From Actinomycetes bacterium (GTDB lineage: Bacteria > Actinomycetota > Actinomycetes > Actinomycetales > Dermabacteraceae), in NCBI GenBank assembly GCA_023389045.1, contig JAEWEZ010000043.1, positions 1 through 22,735 on the forward strand: DNA of 22,735 nucleotides, read 5' to 3'. This document shows, one piece after another, positions 8,873-17,439 of the stretch. Positions within the stretch are counted from its first letter, which is position 1. Each line of letters opens with the position of its first letter. The position numbers and the translations under genes were made by a program. The notes below the pieces were generated by a model, which worked only from the letters and a program-made list of their open reading frames with translations, ran no database searches and was not told where the DNA came from.

Positions 8873-10651
8873 ATGCCCCTGAACAATGCCCAGTTCTCGA
8901 TGCACGGCCCCGGCGTGGACTATGACCCGCACTGGTATCGCCGCGCGGTGTTTTATGAAGTGCTGGTGAGGGCCTTCGCCGATGGCAACGGGGATGGCAC
9001 CGGCGACTTCACCGGGCTGATTGACCGCCTGGACTATCTGCAGTGGCTCGGCATTGACTGCCTGTGGCTGCCGCCGTTTATGGCATCCCCGCTGCGCGAT
9101 GGCGGCTACGACATTTCCGATTACGAGTCGGTGCTCCCTGAGTTTGGCTCGATCACTGATTTTGAGCGGCTGGTCTCGGAGGCGCACCGTCGCGGCATCC
9201 GCGTGATTATCGACCTGCCGATGAACCACACCTCCGATAAGCACCCATGGTTCCTGGAGTCCCGTTCCGATCCGGAGGGTCCCTACGGCGATTTCTACGT
9301 CTGGTCGGATACGGATGAGAAATACGCCGATGCGCGCATCATCTTCGTGGATACCGAGGAGTCGAACTGGACCTTCGATCCGGTGCGCCGCCAGTTCTTC
9401 TGGCACCGTTTCTTCTCCCATCAGCCGGACCTCAACTTCGAGAACCCTGCCGTGCGGCAGGCCATGTTCGATGTGGTCAAGTTTTGGCTCGATAAGGGGA
9501 TCGACGGGTTCCGTGCCGACGCCATCCCGTACCTCTACGAGGAGGACGGCACCGATGGGGAGAACCTGCCGGCCACGCACGCTTTCCTGGTGGAGCTTCG
9601 CCGTTACGTCGACGAGAACTGGCCGGGCCGCGTGATCATCGCGGAAGCCAATCAGTGGCCGCGCGATGTGGTGGAGTATTTCGGTTCCGAAGAGGAACCC
9701 GAATGCCATATGTGCTTCCACTTCCCGGTGATGCCGCGAATCTTCTATGCACTGCGTGAGGGCAGCGCCCACCAGATCATCGACATTCTCGAGGACACCC
9801 CGGAGATTCCGCGTGGAGCACAGTGGGGAACCTTCCTGCGTAATCACGATGAACTCACCCTGGAGATGGTCACGCCCGAGGATCGTTCCGCGATGCTCGG
9901 CTGGTATGCCCCGGATTCACGGATGCGCGCCAATATCGGTATCCGTCGCCGCCTCGCGCCGCTGCTGGATAACTCCCGCTCCGAGCTGGAGCTGATCCAT
10001 GCGCTGCTGCTTTCCCTGCCCGGCTCGCCGTTCCTGTATTACGGGGATGAAATCGGTATGGGCGACAACATTTGGTTGGATGACCGTGATGCTGTGCGCA
10101 CCCCGATGCAGTGGACCCCGGACCGTAACGCCGGTTTCAGTGAAATCACCGATCCGGGCAAGCTCTACCTGCCGGTGATCCAGTCGCTCGTCTACCACTA
10201 CTCGACCACCAATGTGGAAGCGCATATGGCGCATTCGGGCTCGCTTCTGCACTTCGTGCGCTGGCTGCTGGCGGTGCGCCGCGAGCACGAGGCCTTCGGC
10301 ATGGGTGCCTACCGCAATATCCCGGCCGATTCTGATCGTGTGCTGGCCTTCACCCGCACCTATGACGGCTCCGAGCACGGGGAGGACGCCGAAGCGCATG
10401 CCGAAACGCTGCTGTGCGTCTTTAACCTCTCGCCCCGGCCGGTCACAGCGACCCTGGACCTGGGTGGTCTCGCGCGGCGCACGGTGCATGACCTCTTCGG
10501 CGGGCATGAGTTCCCGGCCATCGACGAGGACGGGCGTATGAGCCTCACCCTCGCCGGGCACGGCTACTACTGGCTCAAGGTGCGTCCGCTCACCGCCGAT
10601 GGTGAGCCGACGACCACCACCACGGCCCTGCCGGTGATCACTCAGGACTGA
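8873..10651 (+). CDS. treS: Trehalose synthase (maltose alpha-D-glucosyltransferase), GH13
   Basis: TreS interconverts maltose and trehalose in the cytoplasm, linking trehalose to glycogen metabolism. The 592-residue product matches the family length (about 600). GH13 regions are in order: IDLPMNHTSD (about 113-122), GFRADAIPY with nucleophile Asp216, IIAEANQWP with acid/base Glu258, and FLRNHDE with His325/Asp326. TreS-type features include the N-terminal YRRAVFYEVLVRAFADGNGDG, SPFLYYGDEIGMGDN and RTPMQWTPDRNAGFS. The ATG has GAGGAG 7 nt upstream; the frame is open to 8735 but without a better start. No maltokinase or glgE gene is adjacent, unlike the common treS-mak arrangement. Confidence 0.97.
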   Translation: MPLNNAQFSMHGPGVDYDPHWYRRAVFYEVLVRAFADGNGDGTGDFTGLIDRLDYLQWLGIDCLWLPPFMASPLRDGGYDISDYESVLPEFGSITDFERLVSEAHRRGIRVIIDLPMNHTSDKHPWFLESRSDPEGPYGDFYVWSDTDEKYADARIIFVDTEESNWTFDPVRRQFFWHRFFSHQPDLNFENPAVRQAMFDVVKFWLDKGIDGFRADAIPYLYEEDGTDGENLPATHAFLVELRRYVDENWPGRVIIAEANQWPRDVVEYFGSEEEPECHMCFHFPVMPRIFYALREGSAHQIIDILEDTPEIPRGAQWGTFLRNHDELTLEMVTPEDRSAMLGWYAPDSRMRANIGIRRRLAPLLDNSRSELELIHALLLSLPGSPFLYYGDEIGMGDNIWLDDRDAVRTPMQWTPDRNAGFSEITDPGKLYLPVIQSLVYHYSTTNVEAHMAHSGSLLHFVRWLLAVRREHEAFGMGAYRNIPADSDRVLAFTRTYDGSEHGEDAEAHAETLLCVFNLSPRPVTATLDLGGLARRTVHDLFGGHEFPAIDEDGRMSLTLAGHGYYWLKVRPLTADGEPTTTTTALPVITQD

Positions 10652-10680
10652 GCAGCAGCCCCGTCGATCTTCCGCACCAC

Positions 10681-11463
10681 CTACTCGGTCTGCTCAATCA
10701 GGATCTGAAGGGCCGACACCACCTCCGCTCCCTCGAGCGGGGCTAGGGCCAGGCCGATGCAGGTGTCGGGGCGACCGGCTGCGTGGCGCAGGGGAAGCCC
10801 CCACCGGTCGGCGGCGCGAATCTTCGCGCGTGCCGCCGGGGAGCGTCCCCCACCGGGTGCCTGCACGATGAGCAGGCCCTGGGCGTGCAGGGCTGGTTCG
10901 AGGCGTTCGCAGAGGTCACGGGTGAGCGTGAGCCAGCGGGGTGCTTCCCCGTCGTCGTCGGTCACAAGTTCCCGCGCCGAGGTTTCCACCCCGACCACCA
11001 CATCGAAACGGCCGCTTCGTCGGTCGGTTTCGATACGTAACCCCACCGCGCGGCCCGCGCAGGGAACCCAGGCCGACCATTGCGGCCAGCTGCGCCCGGG
11101 AGGTTGGCGCACCCCGCACTCCCAGTGCGCGGGAAGTAGCGCATCCAGGCGATCCAGATCCAGGATCTTCCGTGCCGTGCGTTTATCGGCATCCATCCCC
11201 TCCACATCCGCGATGGTCATGCGCGAGCCGGGGAAGAAAGTGATCGCATCGCGCCACAGCAGCAGCGCATCGCTCACGGCCTGCGCGCCCTGCGCATCGG
11301 CGACATCGACGAGGAGCCGCACATGCCGGGCAGCACCCTGGTCACGCAGTTCGCGCTGCCGCGGGGTGATGAGGTGATCGACCCGGGCCTCGCAGACGAC
11401 GGTGAGGTCGGTGAAGGTCAGGAGGATATCGGCATCAACATCCTTGGCGCCTTCGGTGCGCAC
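10681..11463 (-). CDS. Unrecognised protein, possibly the C-terminal part of an interrupted PD-(D/E)XK-like protein
   Basis: I do not recognise a named family. The 260-residue reading starts at a GTG immediately after the TAG that ends the 48-aa upstream ORF, in the same frame, with no visible ribosome site. Near the N-terminus, ADILL (Asp12) is followed after a beta-strand-like stretch by CEARVDHLITPRQ (Glu25-Ala-Arg27). This resembles the D...E-x-K core of restriction-endonuclease-like folds followed by a conserved Gln, with Arg in place of Lys. That is inference only. The rest is soluble with no signal or membrane segment; WPQWSAWVP and DRRSGRFDVVVGVE are distinctive stretches. It is convergent with treS, with a 29-bp gap and no terminator seen. 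Confidence 0.6.
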   Translation of the reverse strand: MRTEGAKDVDADILLTFTDLTVVCEARVDHLITPRQRELRDQGAARHVRLLVDVADAQGAQAVSDALLLWRDAITFFPGSRMTIADVEGMDADKRTARKILDLDRLDALLPAHWECGVRQPPGRSWPQWSAWVPCAGRAVGLRIETDRRSGRFDVVVGVETSARELVTDDDGEAPRWLTLTRDLCERLEPALHAQGLLIVQAPGGGRSPAARAKIRAADRWGLPLRHAAGRPDTCIGLALAPLEGAEVVSALQILIEQTE

Positions 11464-11610
11464 CTACAGAAGCTGCCCGGGGTCCTCGCCGAGGGTCGAG
11501 CGGATGAGAGCACGGGCGGCAGCGGGGTTGTGGCGCATTTCCGCGGCGAGCGCGCGTGTGAGCTGCGGCTCAGTGGTGTAGACGATGCACTCCAGGGCGT
11601 CTTCGCTCAT
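11464..11610 (-). CDS. 48-aa ORF, probably the N-terminal part of an interrupted gene
   Basis: This short reading begins MSEDALECIVYTTEPQL and ends LGEDPGQLL at a TAG. The next codon in the same frame is the GTG of the 260-aa ORF, so without the TAG a single 309-aa protein would be made. A TACCCT hexamer lies exactly 6 nt upstream of the ATG, matching the leaderless pattern in this window, so transcription of the unit probably begins here. The sequence looks helical (TRALAAEMRHNPAAARALIRSTL), consistent with the N-terminal helices that precede a nuclease-like core. It could instead be a real small protein; I favour a broken gene, a suppressed stop, or a sequence error. Confidence 0.55.
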   Translation of the reverse strand: MSEDALECIVYTTEPQLTRALAAEMRHNPAAARALIRSTLGEDPGQLL

Positions 11611-11653
11611 ACGCCCAGGGTACGGCGGGGTGAGAGGGCGCGGAATGACGGGT

Positions 11654-11687
11654 CCGACGGGGTGGGTGGGTCCCGAACGGTGGGGCC
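11654..11687. repeat. Copies of the CCGACGGGG-type word in an intergenic region
   Basis: ggtccgacggggtg begins at 11652 and a second, shorter ggggccgacgcg follows about 30 bp later. They lie between the divergent 48-aa ORF and the ABC permease gene. They belong to the dispersed word described in the findings. No DtxR/Fur-type iron box is recognisable in 11611-11795. Confidence 0.5.
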
Positions 11688-11795
11688 GACGCGCCACAGA
11701 AGCGGCACTGCACTTGGCCTTTCCTCGGGCGGCTGCCATGATCGTCCCCACGCCCCGCCTGACGAAGTTCACCGCACCTGTCCGAAAGGCGGACC

Positions 11796-12869
11796 ATGAC
11801 GTCTGCGCACGCCATGCCCCACTCCCCCGCGCCCGCCGAGATCCCCGCCTCACGGCGACGACGCCTGAAATCCCTGATCGGGTTGATCGCCCTGGCGGTC
11901 TGCCTGCTTCTTGCCCCGGCGGCAAGCCTCGGCTTCGGCTCCGCCGCCATCCCTTTCTCCGAGGCCTTTGAAATCCTCGCCGGCAAGCTGCTCGGCATCG
12001 GCGATCTCTCCGCCTACGACAGCAATATCGTCGCCATCATCTGGTTAAACCGCGTGCCGCGCATCCTCGCTGCGGTCGCCGTCGGCTCCATCCTCGGGAT
12101 GAGCGGCGTGGCCATGCAGGCCGTCATCCGTAACCCGCTCGCGGAACCGTATGTGCTGGGCATCAGCTCGGGCGCCTCCTCCGGTGCCGCCGCCGCGATC
12201 ATCGTCCTGGGGGCCTCCAGCGCCGTCGCCATCGGCGGCATCGCCTTCCTCGGGGCCGCGCTCGCCACCATGCTTGTGCTCTGGTTCGGTTCGGGCCGCG
12301 GCGGCTCCACTCTCCGCCTGGTGCTGGCGGGTGTGGCCATTGGCTTCGTCTTTCAATCCGCCACCAACCTCATCGTCATTAGCGCCAATGACGCCGAAAC
12401 CGCGCAGTCGGTGGTCTTCTGGGGGCTCGGTTCACTCACCCGCCCCTCCATCGCGCAGGCTCTCGTTCTCCTCGCGACAGCCGCGATCCTCACGGTAGGC
12501 CTGTGGCTCGCCGGCCCTTACCTCGATGCCCTCGCCTCCGGGGATGAAACCTGCATCGCTATCGGGCTGAATCCCTCGCTGCTGCGCGCCCTGATCCTGA
12601 TCCCCGTCTCCGCCGGGGTGGCTCTGGCCGTGGCTAACACCGGTGGTATCGGCTTCATTGGCCTGGTGGTGCCGCATCTGATGCGCCCGATCATCGGCTA
12701 CTCGCATCGCTGGCTGATCGCCGGAACCGCCCTCGCCTCTGCCCTGTTCCTGCTGGCCACCGACACGGTGGCCCGCACGGTGCTGGCACCGGTGGAAATC
12801 CCGATTGGGATCATCACCGCGCTGCTCGGGGCGCCTCTGCTGATCATCCTGACCCGCCGCATGGTCTGA
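11796..12869 (+). CDS. FecCD-family ABC permease (iron-siderophore or corrinoid import)
   Basis: This is the membrane channel of a type II (BtuC/FhuB/FecD-like) importer; it has 357 residues. Family landmarks are RVPRILAAVAVGSILGMSGVAMQAVIRNPLAEPYVLG (split here only for description), the conserved NPLAEPYVLGISSGAS region, GGIGFIGLVVPHLMRP near the coupling loop, and the ending PIGIITALLGAPLLIILTRR. About ten hydrophobic helices are visible, as expected. The ATG has GAAAGG 6 nt upstream. The gene is first of a three-gene operon (permease, ATPase, lipoprotein), with the ATPase starting 11 bp after its stop. The substrate is most likely a ferric siderophore, but the sequence does not decide between siderophore, heme and B12. 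Confidence 0.95.
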   Translation: MTSAHAMPHSPAPAEIPASRRRRLKSLIGLIALAVCLLLAPAASLGFGSAAIPFSEAFEILAGKLLGIGDLSAYDSNIVAIIWLNRVPRILAAVAVGSILGMSGVAMQAVIRNPLAEPYVLGISSGASSGAAAAIIVLGASSAVAIGGIAFLGAALATMLVLWFGSGRGGSTLRLVLAGVAIGFVFQSATNLIVISANDAETAQSVVFWGLGSLTRPSIAQALVLLATAAILTVGLWLAGPYLDALASGDETCIAIGLNPSLLRALILIPVSAGVALAVANTGGIGFIGLVVPHLMRPIIGYSHRWLIAGTALASALFLLATDTVARTVLAPVEIPIGIITALLGAPLLIILTRRMV

Positions 12870-12880
12870 GGAGGCCGACG

Positions 12881-13761
<881 letters not shown>

Positions 13762-13765
<4 letters not shown>

Positions 13766-14814
13766 CGACCACGACCCTGCCTGCCCGCAGCCGGCGCCTG
13801 ACAGTTGGCGCGATCGCGGCTGCCTCGGCGCTGGCGATCTTGCTGTCGGGCTGCTCCGGCACCGGCGCCGAAAGCGCCAAGAAAACCGACAAGCCCGCCG
13901 CGGAACAGACCGCCACCGGATCCGGGCCGATCGAGATTGAGAACTGCGGGCGCACCATCCGCCTGGAGAAAGCACCCGAGCGAATCATCTTCCAGAACGC
14001 CGTGGGGGCCTCGCACCTGGCGGAGCTGAACCTGCTGGACAAGGTGGTGGCACGTTCCGGGGAGTTCGACGTGTCGCTGTACACCCCCGAGCAGCAGGAG
14101 AAGTTCTCGAAGATTCCCGTGATGGAGGGCGCCTCCACCGGGCACGGTCACACCAAGATCGCCACCGAGTCGATCCTGGAGTACAAGCCGGACCTGGTCG
14201 TGGGCTACAACTCCGGTCTGGACCGCGACAAGCTGGAAGCCTCAGGGGTTCCCGTGTACTTCCCGGAGTCCTACTGCCCCGATGCCACCGAAACCCCCGG
14301 TGACTTCGCCAAGGTGACCACGGAAGTCGACCGTTTCGGCAAGCTCTTTGCCGTCTCCGAGCAGGCCAAGGAGCTGAACGCAAACCTGGAAAAGCGCATC
14401 ACCGCGCTGCAGGAGGCCGGGAAGAACTCTCCCGCACGAGGCAAGACCGCTGCCGTTTTGTTCATCACCCCGGGTGACACCTCCACGATCTCGGTGTACG
14501 GCAAGAACTCGATGATGCAGGCGCAGCTGGATTCCCTGGGCGTGAAGAACGTCTACGAGAGCAATGACAAGCGCGTGACCGATGTGTCGATTGAGGACGT
14601 GCTCGAAAAGGATCCCGACATCGTGGTTCTGCTGCACACTGCCGGCACCCCCGAGGAGGTGCGCAGCACCTTTGATCAGATCCGCGGCACCAAGGACATG
14701 AAGGCGGCCAAGGCGGGGAAGGTCTTCTCCCTGCCCTACCCGTACGTAGATCCGCCCTCGCCGCTCTCGGTGACCGGCGGGGAAAAGCTCGCTGAACTGC
14801 TCGCCAAGGAGTAA
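13762..14814 (+). CDS. ABC transporter substrate-binding lipoprotein (iron-siderophore/B12 type)
   Basis: This extracytoplasmic receptor captures the substrate for the FecCD importer. The 350-residue protein has a basic N-terminus, a hydrophobic signal, and a lipobox LLSGC with the lipidated Cys at residue 31, then a Ser/Thr/Lys-rich linker. The mature part fits the two-lobe, helix-backbone class III binding-protein fold: GRTIRLEKAPERIIFQNAV at the first lobe, ILEYKPDLVVGYNSG, and the second lobe from GKTAAVLFITPG. It overlaps the ATPase stop by 4 nt, with AAAGGA upstream. Clustering supports iron-siderophore uptake; heme or corrinoid remain possible. A hairpin terminator follows at 14848. 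Confidence 0.94.
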
Positions 14815-14847
14815 GGAGCGCGTCGTGCACTGACGCGGCGACAACAG

Positions 14848-14885
14848 GTGACGCCCCGGCGGCCATGAGGCTGCCGGGGCGTCAC
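14848..14885. terminator. Hairpin terminator between convergent lipoprotein and MFS genes
   Basis: A perfect 13-bp stem (14848-14860 with 14873-14885) extends by four further pairs, one a wobble, to an ATGA loop. There is no T tract. It sits 33 bp after the + strand stop and 50 bp beyond the minus-strand stop, so it could serve both. Confidence 0.75.
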
Positions 14886-14925
14886 GCTGTGTGTCGGCGC
14901 TTGGTATCGGCGCTCGGTAGGTGCC

Positions 14926-14973
14926 GACGGGGGTTCAGACGGGGGTTTCGACGGGGGTTTCGACGGGGGTCCG
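14926..14973. repeat. Four 12-bp GACGGGGGTTTC-type units at the 3' end of the MFS gene
   Basis: Units begin at 14926, 14938, 14950 and 14962. The stop codon of the minus-strand MFS gene is in the first unit, and the rest encode its TPVETPVETPV tail. The array is flanked by GTGCCGACGG on one side and GTCCGACGCAG on the other, tying it to the repeat upstream of ung. Confidence 0.88.
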
Positions 14974-16158
14974 ACGCAGCAGCGGAAGCGCCAGCAGCAC
15001 CGCAGCCGCCGTGACCACGGCGAGCGCCCCGCCCATCCCGAGCCAGCCGTGTAGGGCAAGACCCGCCGCGGCCAGGGCCGCCCCGGCGAAGACGCCGAGG
15101 CTCTGCCCCGCCCCGTTGAGGGCGAGCACAGCACCCCGGGACCCGGCCGCACGGCGCACCAGCAGGGTGGTCACGCAGGCGGCGATCACCGCATGGCAGA
15201 TGGCGGTCACGGAGGTCATGGCCGCTGCCACCCAGAGAGCCGGAGCCGTAAACAAGCCGAGGATCGAGGCGGTGCCCACCAGGGTGGCCACCAGCATCAC
15301 TACCACCGCGAGACGGTCGGTGGGAAAGGCGCGCAGTGCTTTACCCGCACACCAGTTGCCAAGGAAGAAGGAGAAACCCGAGAGGGTCCAGATCAGGGAG
15401 AACGGCCCGGGACCAAGACCGAAGAAACGGTCGTAGTAGACGGCGATATACGCGAGCTGCCCCATGAAGGCGGCAGTGCGCAGGGTGGAGATTCCGAGCA
15501 GGGGAAGGGCGCCGGGGACCCGTGCGGCGATGCGGAAACGGTCCAGGTAGCCGATCTGCGCGCCGCTGTTCACGGCCCGATCCGCCCCGCGCCGCGGCAG
15601 GAGCTGAGCAGCGGCGACCAGCAGGCAGAGCACGGCGGTGGCCACGAGGTCGCCCCTCCACCCCCAGATGAGGGCGGGGCCGGCAAGCAGCGGTGCGGCA
15701 AGCATGGCGGCCAGGGTGGTGGTGGCCGAGACCATGGTCGCGGCGCGCCCCGAGGCGGCCTCATCGGCAAAGGAATCTGCCGCCATGGCGGAGATGGCCG
15801 GGTTCAGCGTGGCCGTTGCCGCCCCCACAACAAGGCAGAACACCACCCACGTCCACATCGGGCCGATTGTTCCGATCAGGCAGGCGGCAGCGAGGGCGAG
15901 CATGGAGAGCCCCGCCAGGTGGCGCCGGGAGATGCGGTCGAGCAGGGGCGCGACGGCAATGCCGACGATCAGCGCGGCGATGCCGCCGAGACCGCGCAGA
16001 GCACCCACCTCTTCGGGCAGGCGGTCAGCGGCAGCGCCGATTCCCACCAGGAAGGTGCTGAAGATGGTGAAGGGCACGAGTCCGAGGGCTGCAGCCAACA
16101 GAAGCGGCCAGATCTCCCGGATCATGCGGCTGTCTGAGATCGGGTGGGGTGCAATCAC
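14935..16158 (-). CDS. Major facilitator superfamily (MFS) transporter
   Basis: This is a 12-helix secondary transporter of unknown substrate. From the GTG at 16158 it has 407 residues, the standard MFS size. Hydrophobic helices run throughout, starting WPLLLAAALGLVPFTIFS. The loop between helices 2 and 3 reads APLLDRISRRHLAG, matching the MFS motif-A pattern with conserved Asp and Arg/Arg. The GTG has GGAAGGGG a few nt upstream. The frame extends to 16278 but that part is not MFS-like. A TACGAT hexamer at 16191-16186 suggests a promoter with a short leader. The C-terminus TPVETPVETPV is encoded by the 12-bp repeat array. The pattern resembles drug-efflux or CynX-like MFS proteins, but the substrate is not readable. 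Confidence 0.9.
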   Translation of the reverse strand: MIAPHPISDSRMIREIWPLLLAAALGLVPFTIFSTFLVGIGAAADRLPEEVGALRGLGGIAALIVGIAVAPLLDRISRRHLAGLSMLALAAACLIGTIGPMWTWVVFCLVVGAATATLNPAISAMAADSFADEAASGRAATMVSATTTLAAMLAAPLLAGPALIWGWRGDLVATAVLCLLVAAAQLLPRRGADRAVNSGAQIGYLDRFRIAARVPGALPLLGISTLRTAAFMGQLAYIAVYYDRFFGLGPGPFSLIWTLSGFSFFLGNWCAGKALRAFPTDRLAVVVMLVATLVGTASILGLFTAPALWVAAAMTSVTAICHAVIAACVTTLLVRRAAGSRGAVLALNGAGQSLGVFAGAALAAAGLALHGWLGMGGALAVVTAAAVLLALPLLRRTPVETPVETPV

Positions 16159-16284
16159 GCGGCCCCTTCCCCGATGGGGGCGGGCATCGTACGTGAGTGG
16201 ACAGGCATGAGGCGGAGAGTACCGCAGAGGGCGCAGCGCGCAAGTCCGGGGAAGGGATGGGTGGCGCGACGCTCGCATCGATGG

Positions 16285-16331
16285 AAAAACTGACGCCGCA
16301 GCACCGGTGAAAACCAGTGCCGCGGCGTCAG
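16285..16331 (-). terminator. Rho-independent terminator of tRNA-Thr
   Basis: On the minus strand an 18-bp stem (16331-16314 with 16307-16290, two non-canonical pairs) with a TTTTCA loop is followed by TTTTT (16289-16285). It begins 9 nt after the tRNA 3' end. Confidence 0.92.
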
Positions 16332-16339
16332 ATGAAGCG

Positions 16340-16411
16340 AGCTGGAGACGGGATTCGAACCCGCAACCACCTGTTTACAAGACAGGTGCGCTACCGTTGC
16401 GCCACTCCAGC
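16340..16411 (-). tRNA. tRNA-Thr (anticodon UGU)
   Basis: A full 72-nt cloverleaf is visible on the minus strand: acceptor GCTGGAG/CTCCAGC, D arm GCGC/GCGC, anticodon stem CCTGT/ACAGG with loop CTTGTAA giving anticodon TGT, 5-nt variable loop TGGTT, T arm GCGGG/CCCGT with loop TTCGAAT, and discriminator T. CCA is not encoded. UGU reads ACA and related threonine codons. Confidence 0.96.
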
Positions 16412-16500
16412 GAGGGGCCGGGCGCACGACCCGACCCGCTGAGCATACCGGAGAGTCAGTCGGGGCTGACTCCCGCAGGCACGCTCATGAGGGAAACGAC

Positions 16501-17352
16501 TCAGCTGCCGCCCGCATCGGACGCACCACCGGCATCGGAGGCGCCACCGCCAGCCGCCTGCACGGCCTGACGCAGGGCTCCGGGCTTCGTGTAGCCCTTC
16601 TCCATCTGCTTGCCGTTGATGGCGACGTACGGGGTGCCCTTCTTCAGTTTTTGACCGTGGGGGTCAGCCACCTGGTCCACCCACGGAACGTAGGTCTGCT
16701 CGTCGATGCAGGAGAGCGTCTTCGCACCCGCACCGGCCTGCTTCGCAAAATCCTTGAGCTGCTCATCGGTGAGGCCAGCCGAGTTTTCCGCGGGCTGGTT
16801 CTCGAACAGCACCTTCTGCACATCCAGCGCCAGGTTCGGGTCTTCCGCGTAGGCGCACACGAACGTGTTCGCAGCACGGCTGGAGAAGTCGCCGGTGGTC
16901 GAAAAGGTGTCCAGGAAGTTGCGCGGAACCATATGCACCTGGGCTTCCTGGTTCTTGGCCATCTCGGCGATGTCCGCACCGGCGGCCTTTTCGAACTCCC
17001 CGCAGAAGGGGCAGATGAAGTCGAGGTGGATCTCCACCACCGGCTTGCCGGAGTCGGCGGGTGCGCCGAAGGTCAGGTAGGGGGTGTCCTTGCTGATCCC
17101 GGGCGGTGCCACCACGGGTGCTGCCTGCTTGGGCCGAGTGGAGGCGTAGATGCCGTAACCGATGGCTGCCACCGCGGCGAGGGCCACCACGGTGATCGCG
17201 GCGATCACGATGGTGCGCACGGTGCGCTGGCGGCGCATCTCCGCTTCACGCTGTTTGCGCAGACGGGCGCGCTGCTCTTCACGGCGCTGGGCGGCGCTGC
17301 CCTGCGGGGCATCACCCTTCTTCGGCGTGTTCGAGGACCCGTGCGGGGCCAT
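16501..17352 (-). CDS. Membrane-anchored DsbA-like thioredoxin-fold protein
   Basis: This is an extracytoplasmic thiol-disulfide oxidoreductase of the DsbA/thioredoxin_4 group, probably assisting disulfide formation in exported proteins. It has 283 residues. A basic, charged N-terminus with a helical Arg/Glu/Gln-rich stretch (20-45) leads to one membrane helix (about 46-70). The thioredoxin domain follows, with redox motif CPFC (114-117) after HLDFI and the cis-Pro loop GTPYVAING. An extra Cys pair (FVCAY and LSCID) fits a second disulfide seen in actinobacterial relatives. The end GGGASDAGGASDAGGS is a 5-residue repeat tail encoded by tandem 15-bp units. The ATG has GAGGAGG upstream. It lies 87 bp after the kinase stop on the same strand. 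Confidence 0.92.
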   Translation of the reverse strand: MAPHGSSNTPKKGDAPQGSAAQRREEQRARLRKQREAEMRRQRTVRTIVIAAITVVALAAVAAIGYGIYASTRPKQAAPVVAPPGISKDTPYLTFGAPADSGKPVVEIHLDFICPFCGEFEKAAGADIAEMAKNQEAQVHMVPRNFLDTFSTTGDFSSRAANTFVCAYAEDPNLALDVQKVLFENQPAENSAGLTDEQLKDFAKQAGAGAKTLSCIDEQTYVPWVDQVADPHGQKLKKGTPYVAINGKQMEKGYTKPGALRQAVQAAGGGASDAGGASDAGGS

Positions 17353-17439
17353 GGTGCCTCCTCGAGCCCCATCGGCTGGGGCGGTACGACTGCGGTCGGG
17401 GGGAACGGTGGCAGTGTAGTGGGGCTCACCTGGATGCCA

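Noticed and set aside
11611..11795. DtxR/IdeR or Fur box before the iron-type ABC operon
   Set aside because: No recognisable 19-bp palindrome was found; the substrate assignment rests only on family similarity.
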